Below are positions 41,116 to 52,059 of a stretch of 64,000 bases of DNA, piece by piece. Each line of letters starts with the position of its first letter. Position 1 is the stretch's first letter. The stretch lies in NCBI RefSeq assembly GCF_030936135.1, contig NC_082594.1:104075020-104139019 (forward strand), given 5' to 3'. The DNA is from Gavia stellata (Eukaryota > Chordata > Aves > Gaviiformes > Gaviidae). The notes under the pieces are model-generated. The model had not been told where the DNA came from, did no database searches, and was given only the letters and a program-made list of their open reading frames with translations. The translations under genes and the position numbers were made by a program.

Positions 41116-44100
41116 TTAAGACCTCCTAAATTTGAGGATAGTAAGCATCTCTTGTCCTGCTTGCCTGGAAAGTACTCGTGTGCCTTCTAAGCCACATTTC
41201 TTCATTGTTTCTAGAATTTCATCTGTAATAGAAAGAGCAGTGTTACAACCGAGTTTATACAGAAACCTGCTATAAAAGGCAGTGCTAAAGTATCTACCAA
41301 ACATAAGCTGTAAAGCAAAGATTTTATGTCCTCTTACTCCTTCAGAGAGTAATTCTTATGCAAAGTAGTCTTCCACCAAGAACAAATAAAGTTTACAGTT
41401 TACTAACTGAAGTTCTGTATTTTGGTATTAATAGCAATGAACAATTAAATTTTGAAGTTAATTTGTAGGAGAAACTGAAATTTGTAGCACCTTCTCCCAA
41501 AAGCTGTCTAATCAATCAGGTGTGAAAGAATAATCTTTCTTCTTGAAACTACTTGATAACGTATAGCCATTAAGCATTAGATCAGAAGGAGCAAGTCTGA
41601 ATCTTTTCTCTACGCATGTCAAAATGAAAGACCTTATATTTCCAACTAAAGGCTTGTGCCTTTTAAGTTTACAACACCATTCTCTTTCATGAGAAAGGGT
41701 TGGCCTAGCTTTGTTACTTAGTTCAGAAGATTTACAGTCACATTTCAGACTTGGAACTGAAGTCTTGCAGAGCTGCTGGGCTCAGGACCTACATATTACC
41801 ATTGTCCAAAGTAGCTTAGGGAGTTCTTAGTTTTGGTAAATTTGCTTACATTTTTGGTCTAGCTCACCATACCCTGGATGCACAAGGCATGAATTCAGAA
41901 AAAGGATTCCAAGAGGCATCAGGTTATGTAAAAGTCCCTCTGTAGATTAGAACCCCCATGAACTTGGAAGATGAGAAGCACAAGAGTCCACAGAGATGCC
42001 ATGGTTCGTATGAAGCATGCAGACACACTCTAGCTGTCGGTAGCATTTCTAAAAAATGAGCTAGAACACCTATATGAATTTCAATACATGCTGTCAATCT
42101 TCAATTGGTTGCCATCACCAAGTTAGATTCAACTGATGTTATATACTACTTTTTCTTGTTTACTTAAGTCTGATAACCTACAGAACACTGCTGTGATCAA
42201 CATCTCAATTAATGCAATGTGCAATCTGGTTTGGCACATTTAAGGGTCCAAGGAAAGCGATCACCTGGATTATTTTCTTTAATTGTGACCAAGTAGAATA
42301 ATCCTCCTGGTGAAAGTAGGTCTGGTACTAATGGAAAAACTCTATCCATTACTTCTCTGCCCTTTTTGCCACCAGCCCAGGATGCCTCTATTCCATGGCT
42401 TTCCACCTAGGAAGAATGGATGCAAAGACTGACTTAATACAGAATGATAGAAGTGTCAGTGGTACTTATAAGAGAAACATCACCATAATCTCTACCTTTA
42501 GGTGACTGCCATTAGAAATCTGACAACTTTGACTCAGCAGATTATGCAGCAAAACTACTTCAAAACTACTTCCTACCTGATGAACATACTACTTTTTGTT
42601 TCAAGTTCTACTCTTAAACTGAATTAAGAGAGCTACATTTTGTCACATGCTTTGTATGTATTTTCTTGTAGTGTTTTACGAGCTTGTTTGCCAAATGGAA
42701 GGTGGCCAAAAAACCCTTCAAGTGCTCCTGGGTCCAATTCTGACAGTCAGAGTCTGCGGAAGCAGAGGATATTTATTTTGCAGGGAACAAATGCATTTTC
42801 CATTGAAAGTCTTCTATAAGAATACCTTAGCATGCCTAACAGAAGTCTTACATGGTTTATACTTGATGGAGAAACTAGGTATTGAGAAGCAGCAGCTAGC
42901 AATCCTTATTCCCATGTAGTCTTTGTAAGCAGGTCTAGTAAATCATCTTCACTAAAACAGTGCTGTTACAAGTGCTGTTACAACAGTGCTGGTCCTACAA
43001 CATCCTTTGCTATTTCAAAAAACCCCTGCAGTTTTCATACCAGAGCTTATTTGATTTGCTATCTCTCCTCTGACAGTAAAAATACGATTTTTACTGTGTA
43101 TTTCAAATTTTTCCTACCTCTTCAGAAGGCGTTACCACGTACGGTGGATTAAATAGCAGTAGATCAACCTTCCCATTTAATCTTGGAGACAGTCCTTTGA
43201 CCTACAGATGAAGTTGATGATTCTTTTGTTATTTTATTTTGGAAACATAAAGAATGCAAACATTTCGTAAGAATACAGTTACACAGTGCTGGATATTCTG
43301 AGCATTTCAGCCTGACTCAGGAACACTGAACTTTACTTCCTATGTGCAAGAGAAGAAGCATCAAGAAGAAGTACCTGTGCATAGCAGAACAATTTCAACA
43401 GTCTTAAGATTGTTATGTATGGGATGTAGAAGAGCAAGAGACACATATGCAGACACAAAGGTAGTACTTTATTCTTGGTCAGTTCAGAATTCAAGTTAGA
43501 CAACAATAAAATTCTTCTATATCTATCTTATCTTCGTCATCTTTTATAAACATATATATTCAGGGTATTTTAAAGAAATATCTTGCTAAAGAGATGAGAA
43601 CCTTAAGCTTTTCTCCATATCAAATTTTGTAAGAAGCAAAAAGTTGAGAATCAAGAACTGCATAGCATTAGAGGAAGGGCTATGATAATGTCGGGTCACT
43701 GCAGAGTTCCTTGTGCAGCATTCTCCAAAATCTAGCTGCATAATTTTTTTTTAATAATTCAATTAACTTTTAAAGCTTAAATATGAATTTTAGAGCTTGT
43801 GTAGTTTGTTTTTCCCTTCTTTCAGAAACACTTCGGCATTTTATTGTTTTCTTTTTTTCATCCGTGCTTATTAAGAGAATGTTTGTTCTAGACTTTATGG
43901 TTACTTTTCAGTATCTCTAATAAGTACTAAAAGTTACAAAAACTATAAAGAAGATATTATTGAAACATCTATCTTACCAAGTCAGTAATGACTGGCTGAA
44001 GGTGAACATTGTTAAGCAGAGCTGTCTCCAGTGTACAGTAAGCTGCCATGGGGTTGATATCTGTACATCTAAAGGCAAAATATTACGAAGTGTAAGTTAC

Positions 44101-46043
44101 TGGCTACTGTATCTGGAAGTTTAAACCTGTGAACCACGTGCTAATTTATCTACTCTTGATGAAAATACCCTTTCCAGCATCCCTTACTTTGTAAGTAAAT
44201 AGCAAAAATTAGCCAGTAAAATACACACAATGTATCAGCAGCTAAACCACTCAACACTACACTGGAATTTTTAATGACTGTCTGAAAGCTGAAGTATAGG
44301 ATTTCCTTTTCAATGCTAGTTATGCCTAAATACATACGCATTCAAGTCTCTAATAAAATTCAGTTACTGCCAACACCCAGGTAACTAATATTATGTTATC
44401 AGACCTCAGTAAGACTAGTCAGGAGCTACAATTTAGGATTCAAGTCAGCAAACACAAGTGTTAAGCTTAGCCATTTGTCCAAGAAGTAGGAAAATGGAAT
44501 TTAGTCGCAACTGTTACAGAATCTGGAGTAAATAGTTCAGGCTCGCCTTGCTTTGATTTCTGTATCTGTAGAATTGAACCAATATTTCTTTGTGAAAAGA
44601 ATAGTTTTTAAAATGTGAAAATGAAAGGTATATATGTGAGGGCTAAGTATTCTTCATTATTGCATGCAACAGTTTAAGTAAGTGCTATTATACTTACATG
44701 TACAGTGCACTGGATCCAATAATGGAAGAAGCTAGAAATGTTGAAACCACACCAGATCCAGACCCTATTTCAAGGCAGATCTCTACTCTAAAGAGAGAAA
44801 ACTCTGGATGACTTTTATTTGTAACGTATAAGAGCACCTGCAACAGACGCAGAGTTAGTCAAGACAGTATTATGAAACCAGCAGCCAAAGTGCCCTTCTC
44901 CCTAACAGGCTCAAATACTTGCTGATCATACAGCCCTCAAAGCTGACATGTCGTCTGTTTCATAAGGGCGGCCAGGTCTACAAACAGTTCCTGGTTATCA
45001 CAAACCACTTTGGGAAACGCGTTTCCCCGTGCCTAAACTTAAAGTTTCCATTAACTACACCATCTCAAGAGTACAGGCTACATTTCTACAGCATTTATTA
45101 CAGATTTATTACAGCAAGACTGAACTCCAACAGACATTATGGGAGACCGCCGCGAAGCCACACAATGAAAGCAGAACTGAAATGCAGAATACCTCAGGGG
45201 AGTTTCATCCAGCTCTGGACAAACAGCAGTGGCAGGCAGTTTCAAAATAATCACTCACAAGATTAACTCCTTGGGTGATTTCTATAGCAGTTATTATAGT
45301 TATGTAGACATAATTCAGCCGTGGAGACAACAGCCGCTGACGCTGGGCAGCAACCTGAGCGTTGCAGCAACACAACTCCTACAGCTTTTTCAGGGCTGAG
45401 ACACAGACATTTTACCACATTCAAATACGTGCTGCTGCCACCAAAAGAAGTATCAGCTCTCCAGGCAGCTGCTCGTGCCATTGCTGCTCATGCAATTGCC
45501 CCCCAACGTGCCACCCTACAGCCAAGGGGCAGAGGCCGAAGCCACCCTGCGGAGAGCAGCGGGCCCTGCACCGCCGCGCTCCCCTCAGCCAGCCGCCCGA
45601 CCGAGGGGGCAGCTCAGGGGGGCACCGCCTCCCCCCGCCCACCAGGGCCCGAAACCCGATTAGCAGCTGGGGGGCCTACGCCCTATGGACAAGCGGCCGC
45701 GGGGCTCGACGCCCCCTCCCCAGCGTTCAGACACCCCGGGCCCGAGGGACGGGGCAGCTCCCTCCCCCTCCCCCTCCCCCTCCCCGCCCGGGGAGCCGTT
45801 AGCGCCGCCCCCTCCACACCCGGCGGCAAGTGCTGGCCCCGCCCCCTCCCCCCAATTGGCCGCCGCCGAGGGCTGCTCCCGCCCCTCCCCGCGCGCCTAC
45901 CGAGCCTCCCTCAGGAGGGCCGCGTCCTGCTCCAGAGCATCCATCAGCAGGAAGGTGTCCTCGGCCGGCTCGTACACATCCCGGAAGGGTCCGTGTGGCC
46001 CCACGTGGTCGTACCGCGGGCTGGGGAGCGTGGGCGCCGCCAT
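41116..46043 (-). CDS. N6AMT1: Methyltransferase N6AMT1 (HEMK2/KMT9), eRF1 glutamine methyltransferase
   Basis: Six exons on the minus strand, in order: 46043-45901, 44787-44698, 44068-43978, 43201-43118, 42406-42265 and 41222-41116. All introns are GT-AG and the frame joins to 657 nt, 218 aa (human 214). With TRMT112 the enzyme uses S-adenosylmethionine to methylate the GGQ glutamine of termination factor eRF1; histone H4 lysine methylation is also reported. Visible are the N-terminal [12 protein letters not shown], the SAM-binding motif I EIGSGSG (residues 54-60), the acidic ribose-binding D81 in CTDIN, and the catalytic NPPY at 126-129. The tail ([15 protein letters not shown]) matches the family. 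Residue 78 is Ile where human has Met. The gene is convergent with LTN1. No break was seen. Confidence 0.96.
45761..45785. repeat. TCCCCC hexamer repeat in N6AMT1 intron 1
   Basis: Four evenly spaced T residues in a C run give a 6-bp period. On the sense strand of N6AMT1 this is a GGGGGA-type array able to form a G-quadruplex just inside intron 1. Confidence 0.8.
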
Positions 46044-46060
46044 CCTTTCCCGCCCCGGGG

Positions 46061-46072
46061 CGCGCATGCGCA
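46061..46072. promoter_or_regulatory. NRF1 consensus site CGCGCATGCGCA
   Basis: It fits the full YGCGCAYGCGCR consensus and lies about 20 bases upstream of the N6AMT1 start codon. The RWDD2B promoter has the same core palindrome at 1016. Confidence 0.7.
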
Positions 46073-46318
46073 GGCTCGCCCATCCGTCCTGGCCGCGGCG
46101 GCAGAAAAAGAGGGCGGGGCCAAGGTCTCTACGCGGCGCGCTGGCGCCAAGGCGGGGGAGGCCTGTGCTGCGCGGGGCTGCCGGGGAGGCGGGGGCGCGG
46201 CGGGGCACGCGCACCACCGACGCCGCCAATGGGAGGGCGCCGGCTTGGCCCCACAGAATCACAGAATCACAGAATCAGTACGGTTGGAAAAGACCTGTAA
46301 GATCATCGAGTCCAACCT

Positions 46319-46350
46319 GGGGGGGGGGGGGGGGGGGGGAAACCAAACCA

Positions 46351-46386
<36 letters not shown>
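46319..46386. repeat. Poly-G (21) and poly-A (35) tracts within the CR1 3' UTR
   Basis: A run of 21 G at 46319-46339 is followed by an A/C-rich spacer and 35 A at 46352-46386, then CA-rich sequence to about 46480. Other CR1 copies lack this, so it is an expansion inside the 3' UTR, or partly an assembly or sequencing artefact. Confidence 0.8.
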
Positions 46387-46387
<1 letters not shown>

Positions 46388-46487
46388 AAAAAAAAACAAA
46401 AAAAAACACCACACAACCACAAAACCCACGCCACACAACAACAATAACAAGCCACAACCCACCCAACACCACACAGCACCATGTCTA

Positions 46488-47849
46488 TCAAGCTACATCC
46501 CACAATGCCACATCCACACGCTCCTTGAATACCTCCAGGGAGGGTGACTCTACCACCTCCCTGGGCAGCCTATTCCAGTGTTTCACCACTCTCTCAGTGA
46601 AGAACTTTTTCCTAATGTCTAGCCTGAACCTCCCCTGGCGCAACTTGAGGCCATTTCCTCTAGTCCTGTCACTAGTCACTTGGGAGAAGAGACCAACACC
46701 CACCTCTCTGCAACCCCCTTTCAGGTAGTTGTAGAGAGCGATAAGGTCTCCCCTCAGCCTTCTCTTCTCCAGGCTAAACAACCCCAGCTCGCTCAGCCGC
46801 TCCTCATAAGACTTGTGTTCCAGACCCCTCACCAGCTTCGTCGCCCTTCTCTGGACACGCTCCAGCACCTCAATGTCCTTCTTGTAGTGAGGGGCCCAAA
46901 ACTGAACACAGTACTCGAGGTGCGGCCTCACCAGAGCCGAGTACAGAGGCATGATCACCTCCCTGCTCCTGCTGGCCACACCATTTCTGATGCAAGCCAG
47001 GATGCCGTTGGCCTTCTTGGCCACCTGGGCACACTGCTGGCTCATATTCAGCCGGCTGTCGATCAACACCCCCAGGTCCTTTTCTGCAGGGGAACTTTCC
47101 AGCCACTCATCCCCAAGCCTGTAGCGTTGCCTGGGGTTGTTGTGGCCGAAGTGTAGAACCCGGCACTTGGCCTTATTGAACTTCATCCGGTTGGCCTCAG
47201 CCCATCGATCCAGCCTGTCCAGATCCCTCTGCAGAGCCTTCCTACCCTCAAGCAGATCAACACTCCCTCCCAACTTGGTGTCATCTGCAAACTTGCTGAG
47301 GGAGCACTCTATCCCCTCATCCAGATCATCAATGAAGATATTAAACAAGACCGGTCCCAAAACCGAGCCCTGGGGGACTCCGCTTGTGACCGGCCGCCAG
47401 CTGGATTTCACCCCATTCACCACAACCCTCTGGGCTCGGCCATCCAGCCAGTTTTTTACCCAGCGAAGAGTGTACCTGTCTAAACCACAGGCCGCCAGCT
47501 TCTCTAGGAGAATACTGTGGGGAACAGTGTCAAAGGCTTTGCTGAAGTCCAGGTAGACAACATCAACAGCCTTCCCCTCATCCACTAGGCGGGTCACCTG
47601 GTCATAGAAGGAGATCAGGTTGGTCAAGCAGGACCTGCCTTTCATGAACCCGTGCTGGCTTGGCCTGATCCCTTGGGTAACCTGCACGTGTCCCGTGAGC
47701 GCCCTCAAGATGAGCCTCTCCATAACCTTCCCCGGCACCGAGGTCAGGCTGACAGGCCTGTAGTTCCCCGGATCCTCCTTCCGACCCTTCTTGTAGATGG
47801 GCGTCACGTTGGCAAACCTCCAGTCGTCCGGGACCTCCCCCGTTGACCA
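46488..47849 (-). pseudogene. CR1 ORF2 reverse transcriptase, C-terminal part, uninterrupted but lacking its N-terminus
   Basis: About 453 codons are open with no stop or frameshift. Motifs in order are [20 protein letters not shown], the catalytic FADDTK, then the family-typical [15 protein letters not shown] and a C-terminal [14 protein letters not shown]. The frame enters from the truncated 5' edge and has no ATG; the endonuclease half is missing, so it cannot retrotranspose on its own. The intact frame suggests a fairly recent insertion, in contrast to the other CR1 copies in this window. Confidence 0.92.
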
Positions 47850-47855
47850 GGAGCC

Positions 47856-48474
47856 TAGCGCCCGCCCCTAGCGCCCCTCTAACGGCCGCTGGCCGCGCTC
47901 GGCGGCGGCGCCGGCTTTGGCCTCCTTGTTAGTGGAATTCAGACGTTTGCTTACCGCGAAAACTAACGTTCTCAGTGAAAGTCCGACGCCAGGTTTCATC
48001 ACTCTGACTCGACTGATCCGGCATCACAAAGCGTTGCTAAGTCAGTTCAGGCGGGCGTAGCGATCCCCACAGCAGGTCGTCCGTGACCCGGTCGCCCATG
48101 AAGACTGACACGGAAGGGACCTGCTGCTCCTGCTTCTTATTTTTGCGTCAGCTTTCCACATTAATGGCTTTCCCGTCATGAGAAGCACCACCTTTGCACG
48201 GCAAGGTAGCAGGAAGCCAAACGAAAGAGGTGATGAGGAAGTCCCTAAGTGGCGATTCTGCAGCGAAGCACCCAGGGGAAAGACTGGCACTGATACTCAG
48301 CGTAAATGAAGCTCTTTTTTCCAGTTATGAAAGAACATGTTTCTATGATTCTTTGACAGCGGCACATGACAGCATCCTTAGGTCCAACCGTATGAACTCC
48401 AGAATTCAAACAGAAATGAGGCTCTGCAAAACTAAGAATTGAGGGGAAATTTCAGGGCACAGATCAGATTAATA
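47856..48474. other. CpG-rich remnant and unique flank beyond the CR1 insertion
   Basis: The first 80 bases are GC-rich (GCGCTCGGCGGCGGCGCC) and probably belonged to the N6AMT1 CpG island before the CR1 split it. The rest has ordinary composition with no gene seen. Confidence 0.55.
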
Positions 48475-49073
48475 GTTTTGTGATAAATGACTCAACCCCA
48501 AATAGGATTGCAATTAAAGTTTACAATTTATTAAACGAATAGAGGCAAGCAAACAACGCTGGGTGCGCCGGGAGTCTCTGCTCCACCAAGACGCACACCG
48601 TACAGTTCTTGTTTTCGGTTTATATTTCTCTTGCTGCTACATATTCATAGGAAAGGTTGGTCTTTGTAAATGAATTAGGTGTCGTCCCCCCCCCATATGT
48701 GACGTGTAGCATGATTTGGGTGGAGAGACGAGTGCTATAGTCATATATGTTTACAATGACCTCTATAATTTTCATTAGCATATGCAGGGGTGTGAGTTGT
48801 AATATGCATTTCACAGGTAATGAAGCAAAGGTCAGTTATCGGACACGAAGCCTTTTCGAAGAACAAAGGACCTCTCACATTCCTGTTATTTTACTGTCTT
48901 TGCTGACCATAAGCAGGGCTATCCTGCCTCCACAGGGCCCCCTCCTTATCTGCACCCTGTGTTAGCCAGGCAAGTCTCCACTCCCCCGGGTCGCACAAGA
49001 GATAGCAAGGGCAGTCTTACCAGCTCTTTGTGCACAGGAATCCCACCTCATTATCCAAATTCCACATTATCCA

Positions 49074-49095
49074 CCGAGTGACTATAGTCACTCGG
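49074..49095. repeat. 22-bp perfect palindrome in the LTR
   Basis: An 11-bp arm (CCGAGTGACTA) is followed immediately by its exact complement. It lies in the presumed U3 and could be a dimeric transcription-factor site or a cruciform. Confidence 0.9.
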
Positions 49096-49231
49096 ATCGA
49101 AATCCAAATCACACTCGCATAAAATCGCTTTTGGGGGTATCCCTCACATTAGACTTCTTTTGCTTAATACTATGCGGTTAGCAACAAAACCAGTTTTGGA
49201 ATATTTGTCAGGCAACCCTTGCAAGATACAA

Positions 49232-49315
49232 GAACTATATACATTAACCACTCTGTGTTTCTTAGGCTTATGGGAACTATATACATTAACCACTCTGTGT
49301 TTCTTAGGCTTATGG
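49232..49315. repeat. Two exact 42-bp tandem copies in the LTR U3 region
   Basis: Copies at 49232-49273 and 49274-49315 are identical, beginning GAACTATATACATTAACC. Perfect identity points to a recent duplication. Confidence 0.95.
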
Positions 49316-49411
49316 TTAACAAGGGTATGTAGGACAGAAAGTCACATTTCATCATGCGGCCCTAGCATTGTTCCATATCGACACGAATCAGATGAACACA
49401 TTTCACAGTTT

Positions 49412-52059
49412 GCTCTACACAACAAAACACAAATGAGCAAACATTCCGATCAAAAGCAGGAGGGAGAGGTGTATAAGTTCCAATTCCTATGAAATGTCTG
49501 TGCTCAATTATTAATGCACTGAACACTCAAATTCTGAGAGTGAGGTGAATGTCTAGGTCCATGAAGGAAAAGGGTGACACTAATAAACAGGTCAGAATCT
49601 TAAAACATTATTTTTGTAATAATTTCAAAGTACATCAGTTTTGGGAGAAGAAGAAAAAAAAAAAGATCATAACTAATCCAGTAGATTAATCTTCGTTGAC
49701 TTAAGTCCATTTAAGGGTTGAGGGGTGTCTTGTTTGCTAGACTCCACTTTTGGCTCTGGAACTAGGGAAAGATAACCAATTTCCATTTTTCACTTGCAAC
49801 TGTAAATGGCCTCTGTAAAACAGAGGGTGTCTTCCATTCCTACAGAAGAACTTGATTTTTGAGCAGCCCGTAGTTCATAAATGCATCTAACTCATTTTGA
49901 AGCTAGGCTTATTCTGTTTATTTCTGTATCTGCCGTCGGTCAGCTTTGCACAGAAGTGTAGGAAAATACAGAAAGGGAGTTCCTGCTTCATGGGAGGGTC
50001 TTATTCTTTACCCTCCATTGCAAAGAACTGTGAAACAGATACTTTGTCCTGAATGTTCATAGTTCATCTATTCCACATACCCATGTGAGGAAAAAATGAT
50101 GTCATCAATATACTCCTTGCAGTAACAAGAAATTTCTTCGGGTCAGTTATCTTAGAGAAAGGACTATGCCTGCACACTGGAGACAAAAAAATGATCAGCA
50201 AGTGCTGAATCTCCGGGACTCTTACAGCAGGGGACAATTCCATTCTCACTGCAGATGTGGTGACTGGTGTTACCTGACCCAAGTGCTGGACACCAGCTCA
50301 CCAGCCAGGGTTCTGGAAGATTTAGCTGAAAATTCAGTATTAGTGCATTCTGCCTTATATCTGCCTTTAGCTGTGGCCCACCTTCAGTGTTTCCAAGTAA
50401 AATCAGCACGCTACTCTTTCACCTCAAAGCCAATGCTTTTTCAAGTAGCCAACAGAAATTATGGAGAATCGTAATCGATATACCAGAACTACATGCAAAG
50501 AATTATGGTCATTCAGTAGGAAGCAAGTGTCCTTTATGTCTTTTGGGGTAAGTCAATGCAATCAGATATCCAGAGATTAATAATCAGAGATCCAAAGATG
50601 AGGTTTTCACTCAAGGATCATTTTTGTCCTGTCACAGAAATGAAACGATCAAACTTTATCTTAAAACAGTTTAGGTTTCTTGCTCCACTGTCTAGCATGT
50701 AAAGTCTAGAAACTCAGACGTTCAGAAAACTTCAATTTCCAGAGTAAATTAATTCATGGATCTGATCTTGTATTACCTTTTAGTTTAAAATGTTATTTTC
50801 TCTTAATTTATTCCCCCATATGAAGTGTTGCTATCTCAACCTATCTCAACCTTCATTTCGCCAACAAAATCAACCATTGTTGCCTCCTATTTATGTCCTT
50901 TTCGTGCTCTTTCGTGAACCTATTCTGATAGGAGTTATTCTATCTTTCAACATGGTGTCCGCATACAGGCTAAATGAGATCTTCACCTGTGAGAAGATAC
51001 TAATTGTTTCCTTTACTGGAAATCCCTTGGCTGATGCAGAGTAGGATTATCACGTTTGTGTCAGAATGGTGGGTTCTGACAGAGGTTAACATGAATCTGT
51101 CTGCTGTTCCTAAATTACCTCGATCATCAGTGGAGCACGATAGGCTGCTTCAGGGGCAGCAGTGAGCAGGAGCCTGGCTGGAGACAATACCAGTTTTTTA
51201 AATGCAAAAGGAAACCCAATAGATACTCCTTCTTTTCATATGTCTTCCCAATGGTTTGCTGCTGCGCCAAAGGAACAAGTACTTGTAAAACATACTAAGC
51301 TTGCATAAAATTCCATTACTTTGGCAAAATGACGTCATGTTAAGAGGCAGAATTTTGCACTGTGTCCATATTAGGAAAATTAATTCTTTGGATCTATTTT
51401 TTTAATCTCTACAGGTGGTCAGGCTTTGGAGTGCAGTAGAAGAAATGACTTCACCATCCTTAGCTGTACTGGTTGTTATTTTTGGCTGTTTCATACTTCA
51501 TGAAATCTGGTTAATTATTATTGGTTTTTTTAATACTTACAAGTCCTTCTGGGTGAATTTTATAAAACATTTATTTTTATTGCTTATATAACTACCTAAA
51601 ATGTTTTTCTTGGTAGACAACTGTACTGTTTTTGCCAAAACAGATTCTATTTCAATTTTGGGAAATTGTTGGAAAGCTAATATTCCCGTTTTCAGTGGTG
51701 CCTCTGCCATGTTATTAAACTAGGCTTTATGGAGATGAAAAATGGTTCTTGACAGGAATCATAACCATTTGTTTACACTAACTAAGCTGTATGGCTCTTT
51801 CCCATTTGGAATTCAGTGCCGTTCCTCTCATACAGCGATGCTTAACCCGTAACTTCCTAGCTGCCTGTCAGCCCTCAGAGGTCTCCACCGTAAACTTCTC
51901 AAACATTTCACGGCTGTGTCTGGCCCTCGGTGTCCTGGAAGAGACATAGGCCTGTGCTGGACCCGTGAATACTCCTCTTTTGGTGCATTTGAGGAAGTGG
52001 AGCCACCAGGATCACTGCAAGGACAGAACTGCTAAGAGAGGTCTGGAAGGAATATCTTT
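49412..52059. other. AT-rich intergenic DNA, no feature recognised
   Basis: I see no gene, RNA gene or clear repeat. Open frames of about 80-100 codons (for example 50166-50474 and 50790-51044) lack splice sites or family resemblance. Confidence 0.4.

Larger units (their letters stand above)
45450..46252 (-). promoter_or_regulatory. CpG island over N6AMT1 exon 1 and promoter
   Basis: The region is dense in CpG around exon 1 and continues upstream of the ATG at 46043 until it is cut by the CR1 copy at about 46253. It has no TATA box. A CCAAT box lies near 46227. The likely start site is in the 46050-46100 interval, next to an NRF1 site. Confidence 0.75.
46253..47855 (-). mobile_element. 5'-truncated CR1 LINE inserted upstream of N6AMT1
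   Basis: The plus strand starts with tandem CACAGAAT units, the complement of the CR1 3' end ATTCTGTG array, followed by the complement of the conserved CR1 tail (TTGGACTCGATGATCTTACA). The body is the reverse-transcriptase C-terminal part of ORF2, open to about 47849, after which CpG-rich unique DNA resumes. The element points in the same direction as N6AMT1 with its 3' end about 160-210 bases from the likely start site. No ORF1, endonuclease or start codon is present. Confidence 0.93.
48479..49407 (-). mobile_element. Solo LTR of an endogenous retrovirus, minus orientation
   Basis: The element begins and ends with TGTGA/TCACA inverted termini and is flanked by the 4-bp direct repeat GTTT (48475-48478 and 49408-49411). 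Read on the minus strand it has a TATAAA at 48624-48619 and an AATAAA at 48532-48527, about 50 bases from the 3' end, the normal U3-R-U5 order. A 42-bp tandem duplication in the upstream part resembles U3 enhancer duplications. No gag, pol or env sequence is present. A 4-bp target repeat suggests an ERV1-type (gammaretrovirus-like) element; the right boundary is less sure than the left. Confidence 0.7.

Noticed and set aside
44919-45266. 115-codon plus-strand frame in N6AMT1 intron 1
   Set aside because: Lies within a spliced-out intron antisense to a verified gene, with no family resemblance.
45321-46547. 408-codon open frame on the plus strand across N6AMT1 exon 1 and into the CR1
   Set aside because: It runs antisense through a verified N6AMT1 exon, CpG-island DNA and CR1 homopolymers. 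High GC removes stop codons, and the proline/arginine-rich product has no domain.
48479-49148. Shorter LTR ending at 49148 (TCACA there too)
   Set aside because: The flanks at that boundary share no direct repeat, while the 49407 boundary gives matching GTTT flanks and includes the tandem duplication.
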